Shown in pieces: positions 1-11,900 of a stretch of DNA of 58,398 bases. The stretch's first letter is position 1. Each line of letters begins with the position of its first letter. A model generated the notes under the pieces. It did no database searches. It was given only the letters and a program-made list of their open reading frames with translations, and had not been told where the DNA came from. The position numbers were made by a program, and so were the translations under genes. Source of the DNA: Bigelowiella natans CCMP2755 (taxonomy: Eukaryota > Cercozoa > Chlorarachniophyceae); NCBI GenBank assembly GCA_000320545.1, contig ADNK01001539.1:1-58398 (forward strand), in the 5' to 3' direction.

Positions 1-799
1 CTAACAAAAAGATTCCCCCAAGCCCGGGCTGGGAGCACACACGGCTCAGGAGGAGAGGACACAACCATTCACCCACATAGAGCGCTTTTTTTTTGTGATC
101 GGGGGATTTTCTCTCCCTTTTTACACAGAGAAAAGGTGCACAGGGGAGCTTCGAGATCGCGAAAGGGTTTCATCTCCCTTAATCCGCCCCCCCCTCATTT
201 TTTTTTTTTTATCCTCTTTTTCCCCCCTTATCAACAGCCACTTCTTTTTACAGCGGAAACTACCCCACAATTTTTTAAAGGGGGAATACGCTTGGGTCCT
301 TACCAGAAGAAATTGAAAAGCAGGGGGGGGGCGAACGGAGAAAAAAGGTGAGAAAGAAAAACTTCCCCCCCCCCCCCTCTCTTTCTCTCTCCCTCCCTCC
401 CTCCCTCTCGCTCTCGCTGTCTAAATCAGACCTTGATTGGGCGAAGTTGCTCCGGTCGCTTCCAAGTGATATCCCCGCCGCCTGCCGCCCCCCCCCCCTT
501 CCCAGCGCTGATGGCGTCGTTGTTGGGGAGGAACAAGGGGTCAATATATCGGTGCGTTCCCCGGTGACCGCTTCGCCACATTCCTTCGGTTGCGACGATG
601 CATATAGAGGATGAGGAGATAAAGATAGGCTTAGCTATGGTTTTCCCTTCTTATTGGGAAGAGAGGTCATTGATGATGCCCTTACCTATTCTCCCCTTTC
701 ATCGTTCTCTCTCTCTTTGAAGTATAGATATTTAGTATCTATGATTTTCTCTCCCCCTCTCACGCTCTTTCTCTCTCCACATATACAGGTATAAATATA

Positions 800-800
<1 letters not shown>

Positions 801-854
<54 letters not shown>
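801..854. repeat. (CA)n-(TA)n compound microsatellite
   Basis: An alternating CA run passes directly into an alternating TA run of about 30 bases. Both halves are alternating purine-pyrimidine DNA, which can form Z-DNA or cruciforms. Small open readings across it (Ile-Tyr or Val-Cys runs) are artefacts. Confidence 0.95.
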
Positions 855-858
<4 letters not shown>

Positions 859-1578
859 CTGTCTGTGTGTACATGCGTGATGAACCTGTCCAACGTGCTT
901 TCCACCTCGCGATGATCTTGCTTCGGTCGTGATTGCCTTGTATGGAGGATGTCGCCTTCCATTTAAGGGGCTCGAGCTGAAGCGCATCAGCTCGAATATA
1001 CGCCGTGGCAAAAGGAAGTAACAGCTCCACCATTTTCCCCGTGCCTTGGGATGAATGGCTGCCATTTCCTGGGCAGAATATGCGAAGAACCTTGCCCATG
1101 CCGAAGTGGCTTTGTGCGAAGCAACCTTCTCTGTTGGCAGAGTGAGTGTGATATGGAGAAGGTGGGGGGAGAGGGAGAGGGAGAGAGAAGAGTCAGAGGG
1201 TAGAAACAGATTCCTTACTAAACCTTGTTTTTGTGAAAAGTAGTCATTTATATCACGTTTGGCCAAATGCAGATATGGCAACGTCCTTCGATGCTCAAAT
1301 ATAGCTTCTGACTTACTCGAGGGGGGGAAGGTCACATGGCTTCCAGTATTCGTGTATTATCGTAACGACATGATCCAAGGTCCCGCCGACTCCATATGGC
1401 CAGCCATTTGGAGGGGAGATTCTAGATCAGAAAAAGAGAATCATTCAAATGTTAATGTTACGTGCGAGGGCGAGGGTGGGCGTGAGTGTGAGTGTGTGTA
1501 TGTTGAATATAGAATGCAAAAGCATTTTTGTGCGAGAATGAACTGTAAGTGCACTCATGCGCCATCTATGCTGTGCAT

Positions 1579-1661
1579 GGAAGAAGAAGAAGAAGAAGAA
1601 GAAGAAGAAGAAGAAGAAGAAGAAGAAGAAGAAGAAGAAGAAGAAGAAGAAGAAGAAGAAG

Positions 1662-1691
<30 letters not shown>
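1579..1691. repeat. (GAA)n tract of about 38 units
   Basis: An uninterrupted GAA/TTC triplet tract of roughly 113 bases. It translates as poly-Glu on the plus strand and poly-Leu on the minus strand, but the flanks do not look coding. Long GAA/TTC tracts are known to form triplex DNA. A second triplet tract (ATC) lies at about 1776-1807. Confidence 0.95.
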
Positions 1692-1692
<1 letters not shown>

Positions 1693-1777
1693 TGTAACTG
1701 AATCATTCGATCGATGAAGTCCTTGCTCACAAGTTCTGCGATGTACGGAAATCCTACGAAAACAATCATTCGCATCG

Positions 1778-1808
<31 letters not shown>

Positions 1809-3050
1809 GCTAGGATGGAGCGGACACTAGGATACGATGGATTCGCTCTCTACAACCTACCCCATTCAAGGAGCACGGCCTCTCTCATGTCCTTCGCTAC
1901 GCGAAGCCTGTACGCATCGACCCACACCTCTTCCGAAGTTGACTGTACCAATGATGGCCCGATCAGTAATAGCGACGAATTGCAAGTTCAATGGATGGGG
2001 CAGTTCTTACCTTCAGCACTACTTTTACTTTCCCCTCCTTCTTCTCGTTAGTTGTTATAGCCGGTGCTCCAGTCATCCACTCGTTGTCCTCTCGTTCTTC
2101 TGCATCGCATTTGTGGAATTCAAAAAATGACAAACGACCCATCCACAGCCACCATCTGCGCGCCGTGCTCAGTCAGATAAGAGCAATTCTACCTCCTCCA
2201 CTCACTTCCGACTCCCTCGTGCTGTCTGGAGACTCGATGAGTACCGAAACTTGGTTCGTAAGCATAGGCGGGGCACTGGGCAACGGCCCGACGTCTCCAG
2301 ATGGCACATCCTGATGAAACAGGGGAATAAAATCGCATCACCTCTCGATTCTCTCAGCCTACAGCTTCATCGGGGGGACGTGCAACCGCCTGCATTGGCT
2401 ATCTCTGCTACACTCATACCATATTCTCGCTCCCTGGGCTGGCCGAGCTGGTAGCCGATCAACCTGGAAGCTCCAGAGAGCACGCTCTCGGGAGAGTCTC
2501 CCGCTGAGCGATTTGGTGCCGGTACGAGCGGATAATCCCCGATATTTTTTGCCAGCCGCGGCTCTCTCTGCCTGCCGAGCACGTCTTTTAGTTTACAGGC
2601 CTGTAACCAAAAAAAAAGAGGCCGATAGAGTAAACCACCACAAAGGAGAGAGCCATATCTCATTCGTTTTCCTCCTGCGGCAGCAAGTATTCATTGTCGC
2701 ACGTCAAGGATTCCACTCAGAGCACACTTTTCCCGATTTCTTCTTCCTAAGGGTGGGTACGAGTAGGGGTTGTTGCGATTTTACAGCTTTCCCGAGAAGG
2801 AGAAGCGGTACTGGAAAATTTGTTGGGGGCTTACGGTTTTATTATTGTCGCAGACTAAAAATGCCCATTATTTTCGAACGTTGATGTTCTTTTTGCTGCC
2901 GATGGAGTAAGCCATAACCTGCGTTGCCACGCAAACCCCCCCCCTCTCTTAGCCCCTCGGCCTTTTTGAAGAATTGTTGTGCACTTGAGTGACTTTTTGC
3001 GGCAAGAACGACAGGGAGAAGGGTTTGCATCTGGCTGGGCCCATCGAAAT

Positions 3051-5666
3051 ATGTCAACTGCAGTAGCAAAAACTGGCAAGGCTAGCATGAAGGGCTCTCG
3101 CAAGGTACTCCGACGTGCGAGTGGCTAACACAGAAGTCACTAAATCTTGCATCATAATTAGGGCCCTGAGAGTGGAAGTGCGCCTTCTTCTTCAAACCAG
3201 GATCGAGCAAGGGGTAAGGCACAGGATGGCAGTGGAGGTAGCACGGCGAGGCGGTATGGAGGAGGCAACCGCAGACGAAACAACGAAAATAGGGGAGTTA
3301 GACACCGAGGAGGGAACAAAAATGCTGGTGAAATATTGCAACAAGATACTGGAAATCATCGTTACAATCCATCATGGTATCCCGGTTATGGGGCCTACCC
3401 TCCTGTTTTGGTGCCGGACCTTCAAGTCCTTGCCCCCCCCTTTGATGCTAATGGGGATTCGATACCGAACGCAACACCTCAATCGATCAGTAAGTTCTTT
3501 CGTTTCCCCCCCTCACCCATATACATTTGCAAAATATGTGTGAAACCTCACTTTCACTCCTCCCCTCGTTTCAGACGTCTACCTAGTTGGGGACGGCGTC
3601 GCACTATTCTCGACAGACCCGTATGCTGCAGGTAGGCGCACACACACACACACACACAAACACACGAGCACATGCATGCATGCCTTCCCCCACACATATA
3701 TCCACACTAATTATTTGTTGCATGTCTTTTCAGGGATGGCAGGCTACACAGGAGGGAATATGGGTTATTATAGCTCATCTTCGTCCTCGCAGCGCTATCA
3801 CAACGCCAACGGTAAACAGATTGACAGTGACCTAGTGTGGTGACGATAAATTGTTCAAAAGAGGGGCGAGAAGAAAGGGGGGGGGGGGGGGGGAAGATAT
3901 CTGCGTTGTCAACACCTACAGAGACATCTCAGTTCCAGTGTAGCAACAGAAAACAGCTTTTTCATTGGATTTACTTTGTTTTGTGCCCCCCCACCCCCCA
4001 CACCACCCACCCTCCCTGATGCTAGGCAACAACATGTATTATTCTGAAGCTTTGGGTAATACGCTGGCAGCGGCGACAGCAGGCTCCAACAACCTCCAGC
4101 TCTTGGCAGAAGAGAAACGACGGAACGGCAGTAACCCTAGCACGAGCAAAAAGAAGAAGAAGAAGAAGAACAAACGTAACAACAACAATAGCGGCAGCAG
4201 CAGTGGCGATAGTGCCAGCAGCACCAGCGTAAGCAGTGTGAGCACGGGTGGCGACGGTCCTGGGAACAACGCAGCGAACGATGATAACACCGGTGGCAGC
4301 AACAACAAAGACGCTGCCTCCCCCGCGCCTACGAAGATGAAGTGGGCGATGATTGCGAAAGGGGGAGGGAGGGCCCAGAAGAAGAACATGAATAGTAATG
4401 ATAGTAACAGAGACAATAACAGCAACAATAATCTTCGGGGTGCTACGAACAGTATCAATAATAAACAGCCCGCCACGGTTATGACCCCGGTGAGGGTGTC
4501 ACCCGCTAAAAAGAGCCACCAGCACGGCAGAAATGACATTACCGGGACTTCCACATCACCGTCGCCTACCTCTTCAGCGTCGTCCTCGTCGTCGTTGCCT
4601 TCCTCCTCGACTACCTCCCCGTCCCCTTCGCATGCCAACAACAAGAGGCACGAGAATCGCCACCGAGGAAACAGTGGCGGTGCCGACGATGAGAAGGAAG
4701 AGGCGACCCAGTCCAGCCTCAACAGCGGCAGTAACGATCGTAACGTCGGTGATGAGACTCTTTCTGATGCTGCATGGGGGGAGAGGGGGAGAGGGGTAGA
4801 AGGGGAGCAGAGGTGCCAGGGTCGCCTTATTGCGCATAAAAAGAGCGAAGCGCAACGGACGGAAAGCAACAACTCGAGCGGAGGCGATGAAGCTAATGAC
4901 GACGATGATGACGATGACGCATGGCAGCAAGTATACCACCTTTTTCCTTATACCACATATTCCTAAAGCTTAATACTTGTGAGTTTCGTTTCTATTCGTG
5001 GAAGATAAGGGCTCAGGGAAGAGTGGTAGGAGAGGAGAGAGACTCAATATCAAAGTCGTCAATTTTTGTATGATTCAGGCCATCCTGTAAATCAAAGCAT
5101 TGCCACGATCATGCTGCCTAACCTTTCGCCCGCCCCTCCCCTCCCCCCCCCTGTGTGCAGGTGAAAACGCGTCGGAAACGAGGCTCAAGCGCGACAGGAA
5201 ATAGCAAACACATGCGGAGGAGAAATCGGAGAGACGGTAGCAGCGCCATCGCCCCCGCAAGTAAGAGCAATGTGAGCTCATCCGATACGAAGGAAACGAA
5301 GAGGGAAAGGGCTGGCGTTGTGCAAACCACTAGACAGAGGACGGCAACAACTTCTGCGAAGCAGGAGGAACAGCAAACTCTGCTACATCCCTCCTCCTCC
5401 TCCTCCTCCTCCTCATCCTCATCCTCATCTTCATCTAATAGCCATCGACGCACGCAAAAGAAGAAGCGGGATTCGGTTGCGGCCGCTCCCTCCATTACTA
5501 CTACCAGCAACAACAAGTCTACCGGTAGTATAAAACCTAGAAAGGCTGCTACGGCTGTCGCCCATTCAAACTCCAAACGACGCCAGCAAGGACATTCTAA
5601 CCATCGTGGAGGAGGAGGAGGAGGAGGAGGAGGAGGGGGAGGAGGAGCTGCTACGTCGACAACGAT

Positions 5667-5698
<32 letters not shown>

Positions 5699-7092
5699 CT
5701 CCGGCGAAGAGGGGCAAGAAGCAGCACTCTCACAAACACAACAACAGATCAATGACAGCGGCAAAGCGGATGAGTCAGGAATCAACAGCATCGCGGCAGA
5801 AGAGGAGGCCGAAGCAAAAGCACCAGAAACCGCAGCAGCCGCCGCAGAATTCTGCCAGCCAGCAGCTGCTCGGATTCCTCGATATCACCTGGGAAGACAT
5901 CGAGGCTTTCCTCGAGTCGCGCGTCGGCGTGATGACCTCCGTGATGTTCCTCTGCCTGATGGCAGGCGTCGTTGCGCTGCGAGTCAGCTCCCGTTTCCAC
6001 GCTGCCAGTGCGAATAATCCCGGCGGTGCGGCGATGACACGGCAGGAGGGGGGGCTGAGCAAGCATGACATCGGTGGTGGGGCAGGTGCTGGAGTCGGCG
6101 TAAGTAGCGGGCAGTACCAGCAATACTTCCAGCAGAGCCCCCCCGTCCATGCGAACCCGTCGTCGCTGTTTGGCTTTGGCAATGGCGGCGCAACCAGGGG
6201 CAGCACCCTCGACGGGGGGGGGAGCTCGGTCGGTGCGGGCGACATCTCGCGCATGCTGCAGGGGCAGGTGGGCGAGCTGCAGTCGGAGCACGCGGACCTC
6301 CAGTCCTCGTACCTGGCGCACCGGCAGGAGAACACCTTCCTGCGCGAGTGGTTCCAGCGAATGCACGCCGAGGCCCTCCAGTTTGTCCCCAGCTACAAGA
6401 AGGCCTACACCGCCAAGAACCAGCAGCTGCTGCGAGATGGCAGCGACGACGCCGAGAACGAGAGCAGCGGCGGGACGACGCAGCAGCAGCAGCAGCGCAT
6501 GATGCAGAAGATGGGCCAGGCCTACACTGTCGTGATTCCGGTTGGGGTTTCACCCGGCGCGGAGTTTGAGGTGCAAGTGCAGGAGTCGGTCTACGTCGTC
6601 ACCTGTCCTCCCTATGGAAGGCCCGGCGAAATCATGGCGTTCGACGTTCCAGACACGGATTTCTTCCAGGAGCAGTCGTCATCGTCGTCGTCGTCATCAC
6701 CGTCATCCCAGAAGCAGGCGCACCAGCAAGGGCAACAGCTGCCTCCCCCCTCGCGAAAGAAGCAGCAGTCGCAGACACAAGTAGCCAATGGTGGGGCAGG
6801 ATCGTCGTCGTCGTCGTCGTCGTCACCACCATCGACGGATGACAAGCTTCCCGGATTGGTCATCCTGGGGAGGGGGGAGAATACGGCGGCAGGTGTAGGC
6901 AGTGCCTCCTCCTCCTCTCCGGCTTCTACTACAGTGGGGAGGACAGAGAAGGGCGCTCCTCCCGCCCCGGCACTGAACACAGGCAGCGGTTTGAATGATT
7001 CCACCACCCGTCCCAACCCCAACAATAACCCCACGTCTGCAGAGAGCTCACCAACGGCAACAACTTTGAATGCCTCGGATCATCCCCAATAA
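3051..7092 (+). CDS. Single-pass membrane protein with coiled coil and C-terminal PGVSPG-type domain
   Basis: Modelled as six exons (3051-3104, 3162-3489, 3575-3631, 3734-3811, 4026-4930, 5161-7092), all GT-AG and in phase, giving about 1,117 residues. The N-terminal two thirds are low complexity: Gly/Arg/Asn-rich, Lys runs, Ser, Gly and Gln homopolymers, and an Asp run. One membrane segment follows (near 5929-5990, core MTSVMFLCLMAGVVAL). A short coiled coil lies near 6245-6400 (LQGQVGELQSEHADLQSSY). At 6526-6655 is a small domain reading VVIPVGVSPGAEFEVQV then VTCPPYGRPGEI, which resembles a beta-type motif repeated in many protist proteins. The tail is Ser/Pro-rich with poly-Ser. The basic, disordered N-terminus before the membrane suggests a cytosolic or nuclear face with the conserved domain on the other side, or the reverse. 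The start at 3051 is the first ATG after an upstream in-frame stop at 2967; an upstream exon is possible. Function unknown. Confidence 0.7.
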
Positions 7093-7338
7093 GGGGGGGG
7101 GGGGGCTGCTGCTGGGGACGAAATAGCTACCACGACGCTTTTCATCGTTCTAATTCTTCTCTTTTTTCTTCGCCTTCTCGCCGTCGCAGTAGCAGCAGCA
7201 GCAGCAGCAGCATGAAAAATCTCTGCCAAATATCTGCCTACTTGCCATCGATGAGGGAGGGTACATGGAAGCCTTACTGGATGCATTGCTACTATCACTA
7301 TTAAGTAGCGGTATTTCAGCGGTACCCAAGTCAATATC

Positions 7339-7387
<49 letters not shown>

Positions 7388-7740
7388 ATCGTGTACATGT
7401 TCATTGATGTATTATGTATCTAAATACTTAAAATGTGCGCAGTTTATCTATCGCGTGCACACGTTGTTTTTCTCGAAAGTTTGTATGTAGCGGAGACATT
7501 GTCGATTTGGGATTCAAGATTTTGTGGTCGAAACGATTAAAAACAGACGGCTCCTATCTTATCACATCGATCTCGCAATTTAGTCTCGTTTTCGCGTTTG
7601 TATTATTCACTGCTAAAAGTGATGTTGTCACAGTCATTTGTTCCGTAGAAAAAAAAGTGAACGGCTAGAAACTAGCAACTGGGTCAATTGATATGCACAG
7701 AACCAAAAAAATTGTAGCAATAACAAATATTTTATCTGAT
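7093..7740. other. 3' flank with short repeats
   Basis: Sequence downstream of the membrane-protein gene. It contains a C-rich/G-rich run right after the stop codon, an AGC triplet tract (about 7190-7213) and a TA dinucleotide tract (about 7341-7384). No coding potential recognised. Confidence 0.5.
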
Positions 7741-8830
7741 CTGTTTGCCGGGGGCTACATCTGTTTGCCATCATTGCATCATGCATGCTAGCACGTGCCA
7801 TCATGTGCGCCATTGTTCTGTCTGTAGATCGATCACCGGCGAGCTGCGATGCAAACAAACAGAAGTGCCATTCTGTAAGAGACATTGACATACACAACGT
7901 ACTCCGTCAAACCCGGCTAGCCGGTAACAAGTGGGGTTTGCACAAACCATGCTTTACGCGCGCGGCCTGGCGCGCTCAATCGTTGCAATTGGACATTGGA
8001 AGCACACTGGAGCCTGTTTACAAGACGACAAATCTGGCTACCGCGCATGTGTGCTCGTCTAGATAGACGTCGCTAGGTCGTGCATTGCTAGTAGATCGCA
8101 CAATCTAGCAATGATCACATCCGATCTAGCGATCCGATCCGCACATGCAGCACGTGAGTGCATGTGCTTAAGATGTTTTGCGGCGGTCTAGCGGAGCGCG
8201 ACATTGCGTGTGCGCATGCTGTGCTAGCTAGCGCTGCTAGCATGCGCACATGTGCTGCAGATGACGATGCACACACATGTGCACATGTGGCAGTGTGGCT
8301 AGAGGATGATGACCACATTGCGTGTCTTCAAAAATCGCTAGCAAACTGTAGCTAGCTAGAGCCAACCTGCAGCGCTAGAGCCATGCTGGCTAGCTAGCAT
8401 GATGGCTACGATGCATGTTGCGCTGTCTGCCATAGCTGTGCGTTGCTGCACGCATCACTAGATCAGGAGAAATGCTGACAATGACAGACATGTGGTCGTG
8501 CATATCTGCGCAAAGCTAGAGAGCTAGAAAGGCATTTTTGATCGATGCCAATGACAGCCATGCTAGCATGCTCTAGATGCTAGCAGTGGACTGTGCTTAT
8601 TGCAGACACATCGTGCCAACAGTTAGACAGGCGCAATGACAAGCAACACACACATGGCCTGTGTAGCTTTGCATGCTGATCAATTAAATGACATGTGACG
8701 ATTCGTGTTCACTAGCTAGCTAGTGCATGCGCATGTGCAAATCGCAGCAGTATCACGTAGTCAGCAACAGTGCTGACATGTCTAAATATCATCATTCTAC
8801 ATCGTGCAGTGCGATTGTCTTGCGTAGTTG
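7740..8830. repeat. CTAG/GCTAGC-rich spacer 1
   Basis: A gene-free stretch crowded with GCTAGC, CTAGCTAG, CATGC and TGCGCA words, many of them palindromic, with no clear tandem period. It separates the plus-strand membrane-protein gene from the minus-strand giant receptor gene. The same composition recurs at 19.9-20.6, 33.5-34.3, 43.3-43.7, 51.9-52.5 and 55.5-56.3 kb. Confidence 0.75.
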
Positions 8831-8952
8831 TTGGCTCGTTTTCCCAACGTATTACATTCAGGCGGAATTTTGAACTCGTCATCAGTCATTTTGTGATCCT
8901 GCTTTTTTAAACTTCTGACCCCTAAGTCGCGAGCAATTTTCCGAGTCAGCAT

Positions 8953-11900
8953 CTATCTTTGGAAAAATACATCAGGTTCGTCCAGCACCGAATCACTGCC
9001 AGCTTCATCATCGCTCTCGCTTGAACTATAATTACTGATGTCGCCGAAGAGCACCTTCCGTCGAAGTTCTCTTTCAAACTTCAAACTACGCAATAGTGGA
9101 AAAAGGTGATATATTACAAATGTGAAAGAGAATATTGCAGCAGAAAGGTCATACATTCATTGATGTGTGGATGGAAGGACAACCTTGCTCTTGAAGTGGC
9201 TTCAGACTTGTTTGAGCATCCAAAATAGAATCGAGCACGTGGAGTAGGCGGCTGGTACGGAAAGTCCTGTTCAGGATCGATCCCTGTGTGGAACGAAACG
9301 GACTCAGACGAGAAGCTCTTAGATTTTCCTTCAGCCTCGAAGGCGGTCTGGACAGGGAAGACTTCAAAAGAAACAGAGAAATGCGACCCCAAGGCGTGAG
9401 CTCGACGTACTGCCTTCCGCCGCTCTTCGTCCGAACTCACCGCCTCGCCATTAATCCTAACAACCAACCACCCGATTTGAATACCGAGCCTCTTTCCGGC
9501 GCTTGTCACGGCTTCCACCCGTCCTCGATTGTCCATACTGCAGACAGCCTTGTCACACGGGAGCGTAATGGTTCTGAGTTTCCTCCCCTCATCTGTTTGT
9601 TGTATGTACGTCTCGACTGCGCTGGAGCTACTCGAAAATGAGAGCATCGCGATGACCACGGCCTCAGCTACTACAATCGTGAAAATACGGAAACAGATGT
9701 CTTGGCCGTAGCACAAGAGTGTGATGTCGAATGATGCCTGCGTGCTTTCCTTTCGGTTGCTCCACGATAAAACTACTAGCAAGAAAACGCAGCCCAAGAT
9801 AAGTATCAACGTGGCCAAACTTGCTACGCCGTCTCTCAACGTCCACTCGTTATTTCTTACCATGGACTCCCTTACAAATCCATAAAAGGACTCAGTGCGC
9901 TTGAGTAGCTTAGCGTCTGATGATTTAAAATGCATCCGTATACTTACAGACCTTCGATTTTTCCCCTTTTTAATTCCCTCCTTTTTCTTATCACCGTCAC
10001 CGGCCACCCAGCCTGACAATGTGCCAGCAGTCGAAGCCATGTTTGTTGCCATTGTGCTCTCGTGTGAAAGGATTGCAGCTTTCGTGCTACTCTGAGCAGC
10101 TTTGCGGGACTCATGATTTTGGTCTGTGTTATTATTATTGTAGTCATCTTTTTCCTCCTCATCGGTGTCTTCGTCGTCTTGTTCCTGTCGCTCTTGATTT
10201 CCATCATCTCCATCATCTCCATCACCACCATCTTCATCATCTTCCATGGTGATGCCGTCATGTAGCTCCTGAGCACATATTGACACAATGAAGAAAAGCC
10301 AGGGTAGAGAGGCGGCAAGGCCCGAGGATGAAAATGGGATCTTGAACTCCTTCGGCGTGCTCCGACTGAACAAAGTAGACACGATGTACGGAATGGGAAA
10401 TGCGATGAAGCAGGCGACGATGGCCTGCGCAACGTTGCCAGTGAGAAAGAAAATATTTTGGGACGTCCCTTCAAGGAGAGCGCACACCACGGCGCTGTTG
10501 AGCAGGAGAACAAGGAGTACCAGGAGCCTTTTCTGTGAGTTCATATAGTCCCCGGGGTGCCTGAGGAGGAGAGCCAGCCACGGGTGGCGAGTTCTCATCG
10601 CCATGGAGCTTGTGCGCATCCAGTTTGCGCACGACCCCTTGGCCTCCGTGTGCAGATATCGGGTTTGGGTCTTCAGCCGCCAGAAATCTCGTTCAACCTC
10701 GTTGAACGAAACGTCGCTGGTCATTCGTCGGTCGTCGTGAGCAAAGATGCAGCCTCCAGGGTTTCGATCATACCACCGCAAAACTGGGAAGGACAGCAAG
10801 GCCACACCCAAAATCACAACAGCCAACAGCATCACAGGGTTCTCCGCAGGGTTGTAGGCTCTGGCGTCGCTGATGTCGCTCTCGTCAAACGTGTTGACCT
10901 CAACTCGAAACGAGTTGGAGAGAAGAGCGAATAGGGTCAGATGGCTGGACTCGCACACTGGGACGCCTTCCCCTGTGCTGAGACTCAACCCCCTCCCACT
11001 CCAGTGGCTTCCGTTCCAGTAGGTGCAGTTGTACTGACTTTGTAAATTCACGTCCGCTGAGGATCTAGCAGCCTCCCAGCCTGGGATCGTGAAGCGAATG
11101 GGTTGCGACGTGTTTTCTATTCGCACTTCCTTGCTGTCCGCGGAGCGTACCTCTATTTTAACGATGCCGTTTTCTAGATCGTGTTGCGCTGGCCTAGCTT
11201 CGTAATACGGAAGTGAGGACCCCGTGATAGTAGTCAGCCCAAGCTGGAGAACGGATGAACTCAAGCTCACGTTTTGTCCTCCTCCTCCTCCTCCAATTCC
11301 TTCATCCGGTCGCTGGAACGTCACTTTGCAGTTTGTCGTTTTCTGCAGAAGGATAGCATTCTCCAGACTGGCGCTCTGAATAAGGGTGCCAGTAAGCATG
11401 ATTTGTGTGGAACCATCCTGAGCGTTGCGACTGCCAATAGTGACAGCATCTTCTCCAAGCTCAACTTGTCCGTCTGAGACGAGCAATGAGCTCAGGTTCG
11501 TCAGCAAGCCCACAACGACAGCAGATCGTTTCGAGGTCAGGTTTGATCTTGATGCCCTTGCTCCGTGCAACACATTTGCGACGGACCTGGAGAGCTGTGT
11601 AACAGTTTCAGGAACCATGGGATCTTTTGGTGCTGCGCTTGCTGTGCCCCGCGTTCTTGCAGCGACAGAATCCATCACGTTGAGGGACAAATCAAACAAA
11701 TCATCACTTACTTCCCCACTTCGGTTAGCAGCGGTGATACGCTCTACCAATGCTGCTGACGTCTGGGGGTCAACCACCCTCGCAAGGTTACTTCCGTTTG
11801 AGATGGTCATAGCTTCCACGTTTCTCAGCATCGACATACGTAAACTAGTAGCAGACTGTATTGGAGTCGGATCGTCGGCAGAATTTATTTGGGAAGAAAC

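Larger units (their letters stand above)
1..3050. other. 5' flank without a certain gene
   Basis: No convincing multi-exon gene was found here. The stretch holds homopolymer C and T runs (about 187-211 and 363-377), a CA/TA microsatellite, a long GAA tract and an ATC tract. One minus-strand reading at about 853-1099 has balanced amino-acid use and could be an exon, and a GTGAGT donor-like site follows a plus-strand reading near 1141, but neither links to a start, a stop or a known domain. The part nearest 3050 probably holds the promoter and 5' untranslated sequence of the plus-strand gene that follows. Confidence 0.4.

Noticed and set aside
1259-1717. Open reading ending in about 40 Glu residues
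   Set aside because: The Glu run is a GAA microsatellite; the flanking residues show no coding character and no splice context was found.
4039-4872. Minus-strand 277-residue reading, Leu/Ser-rich
   Set aside because: It is the shadow of the plus-strand low-complexity exon 4026-4930, whose splice sites keep phase with its neighbours.
5118-5717. Minus-strand reading with poly-Cys and poly-Pro
   Set aside because: Antisense of Gln- and Gly-codon tracts in the plus-strand exon 5161-7092.
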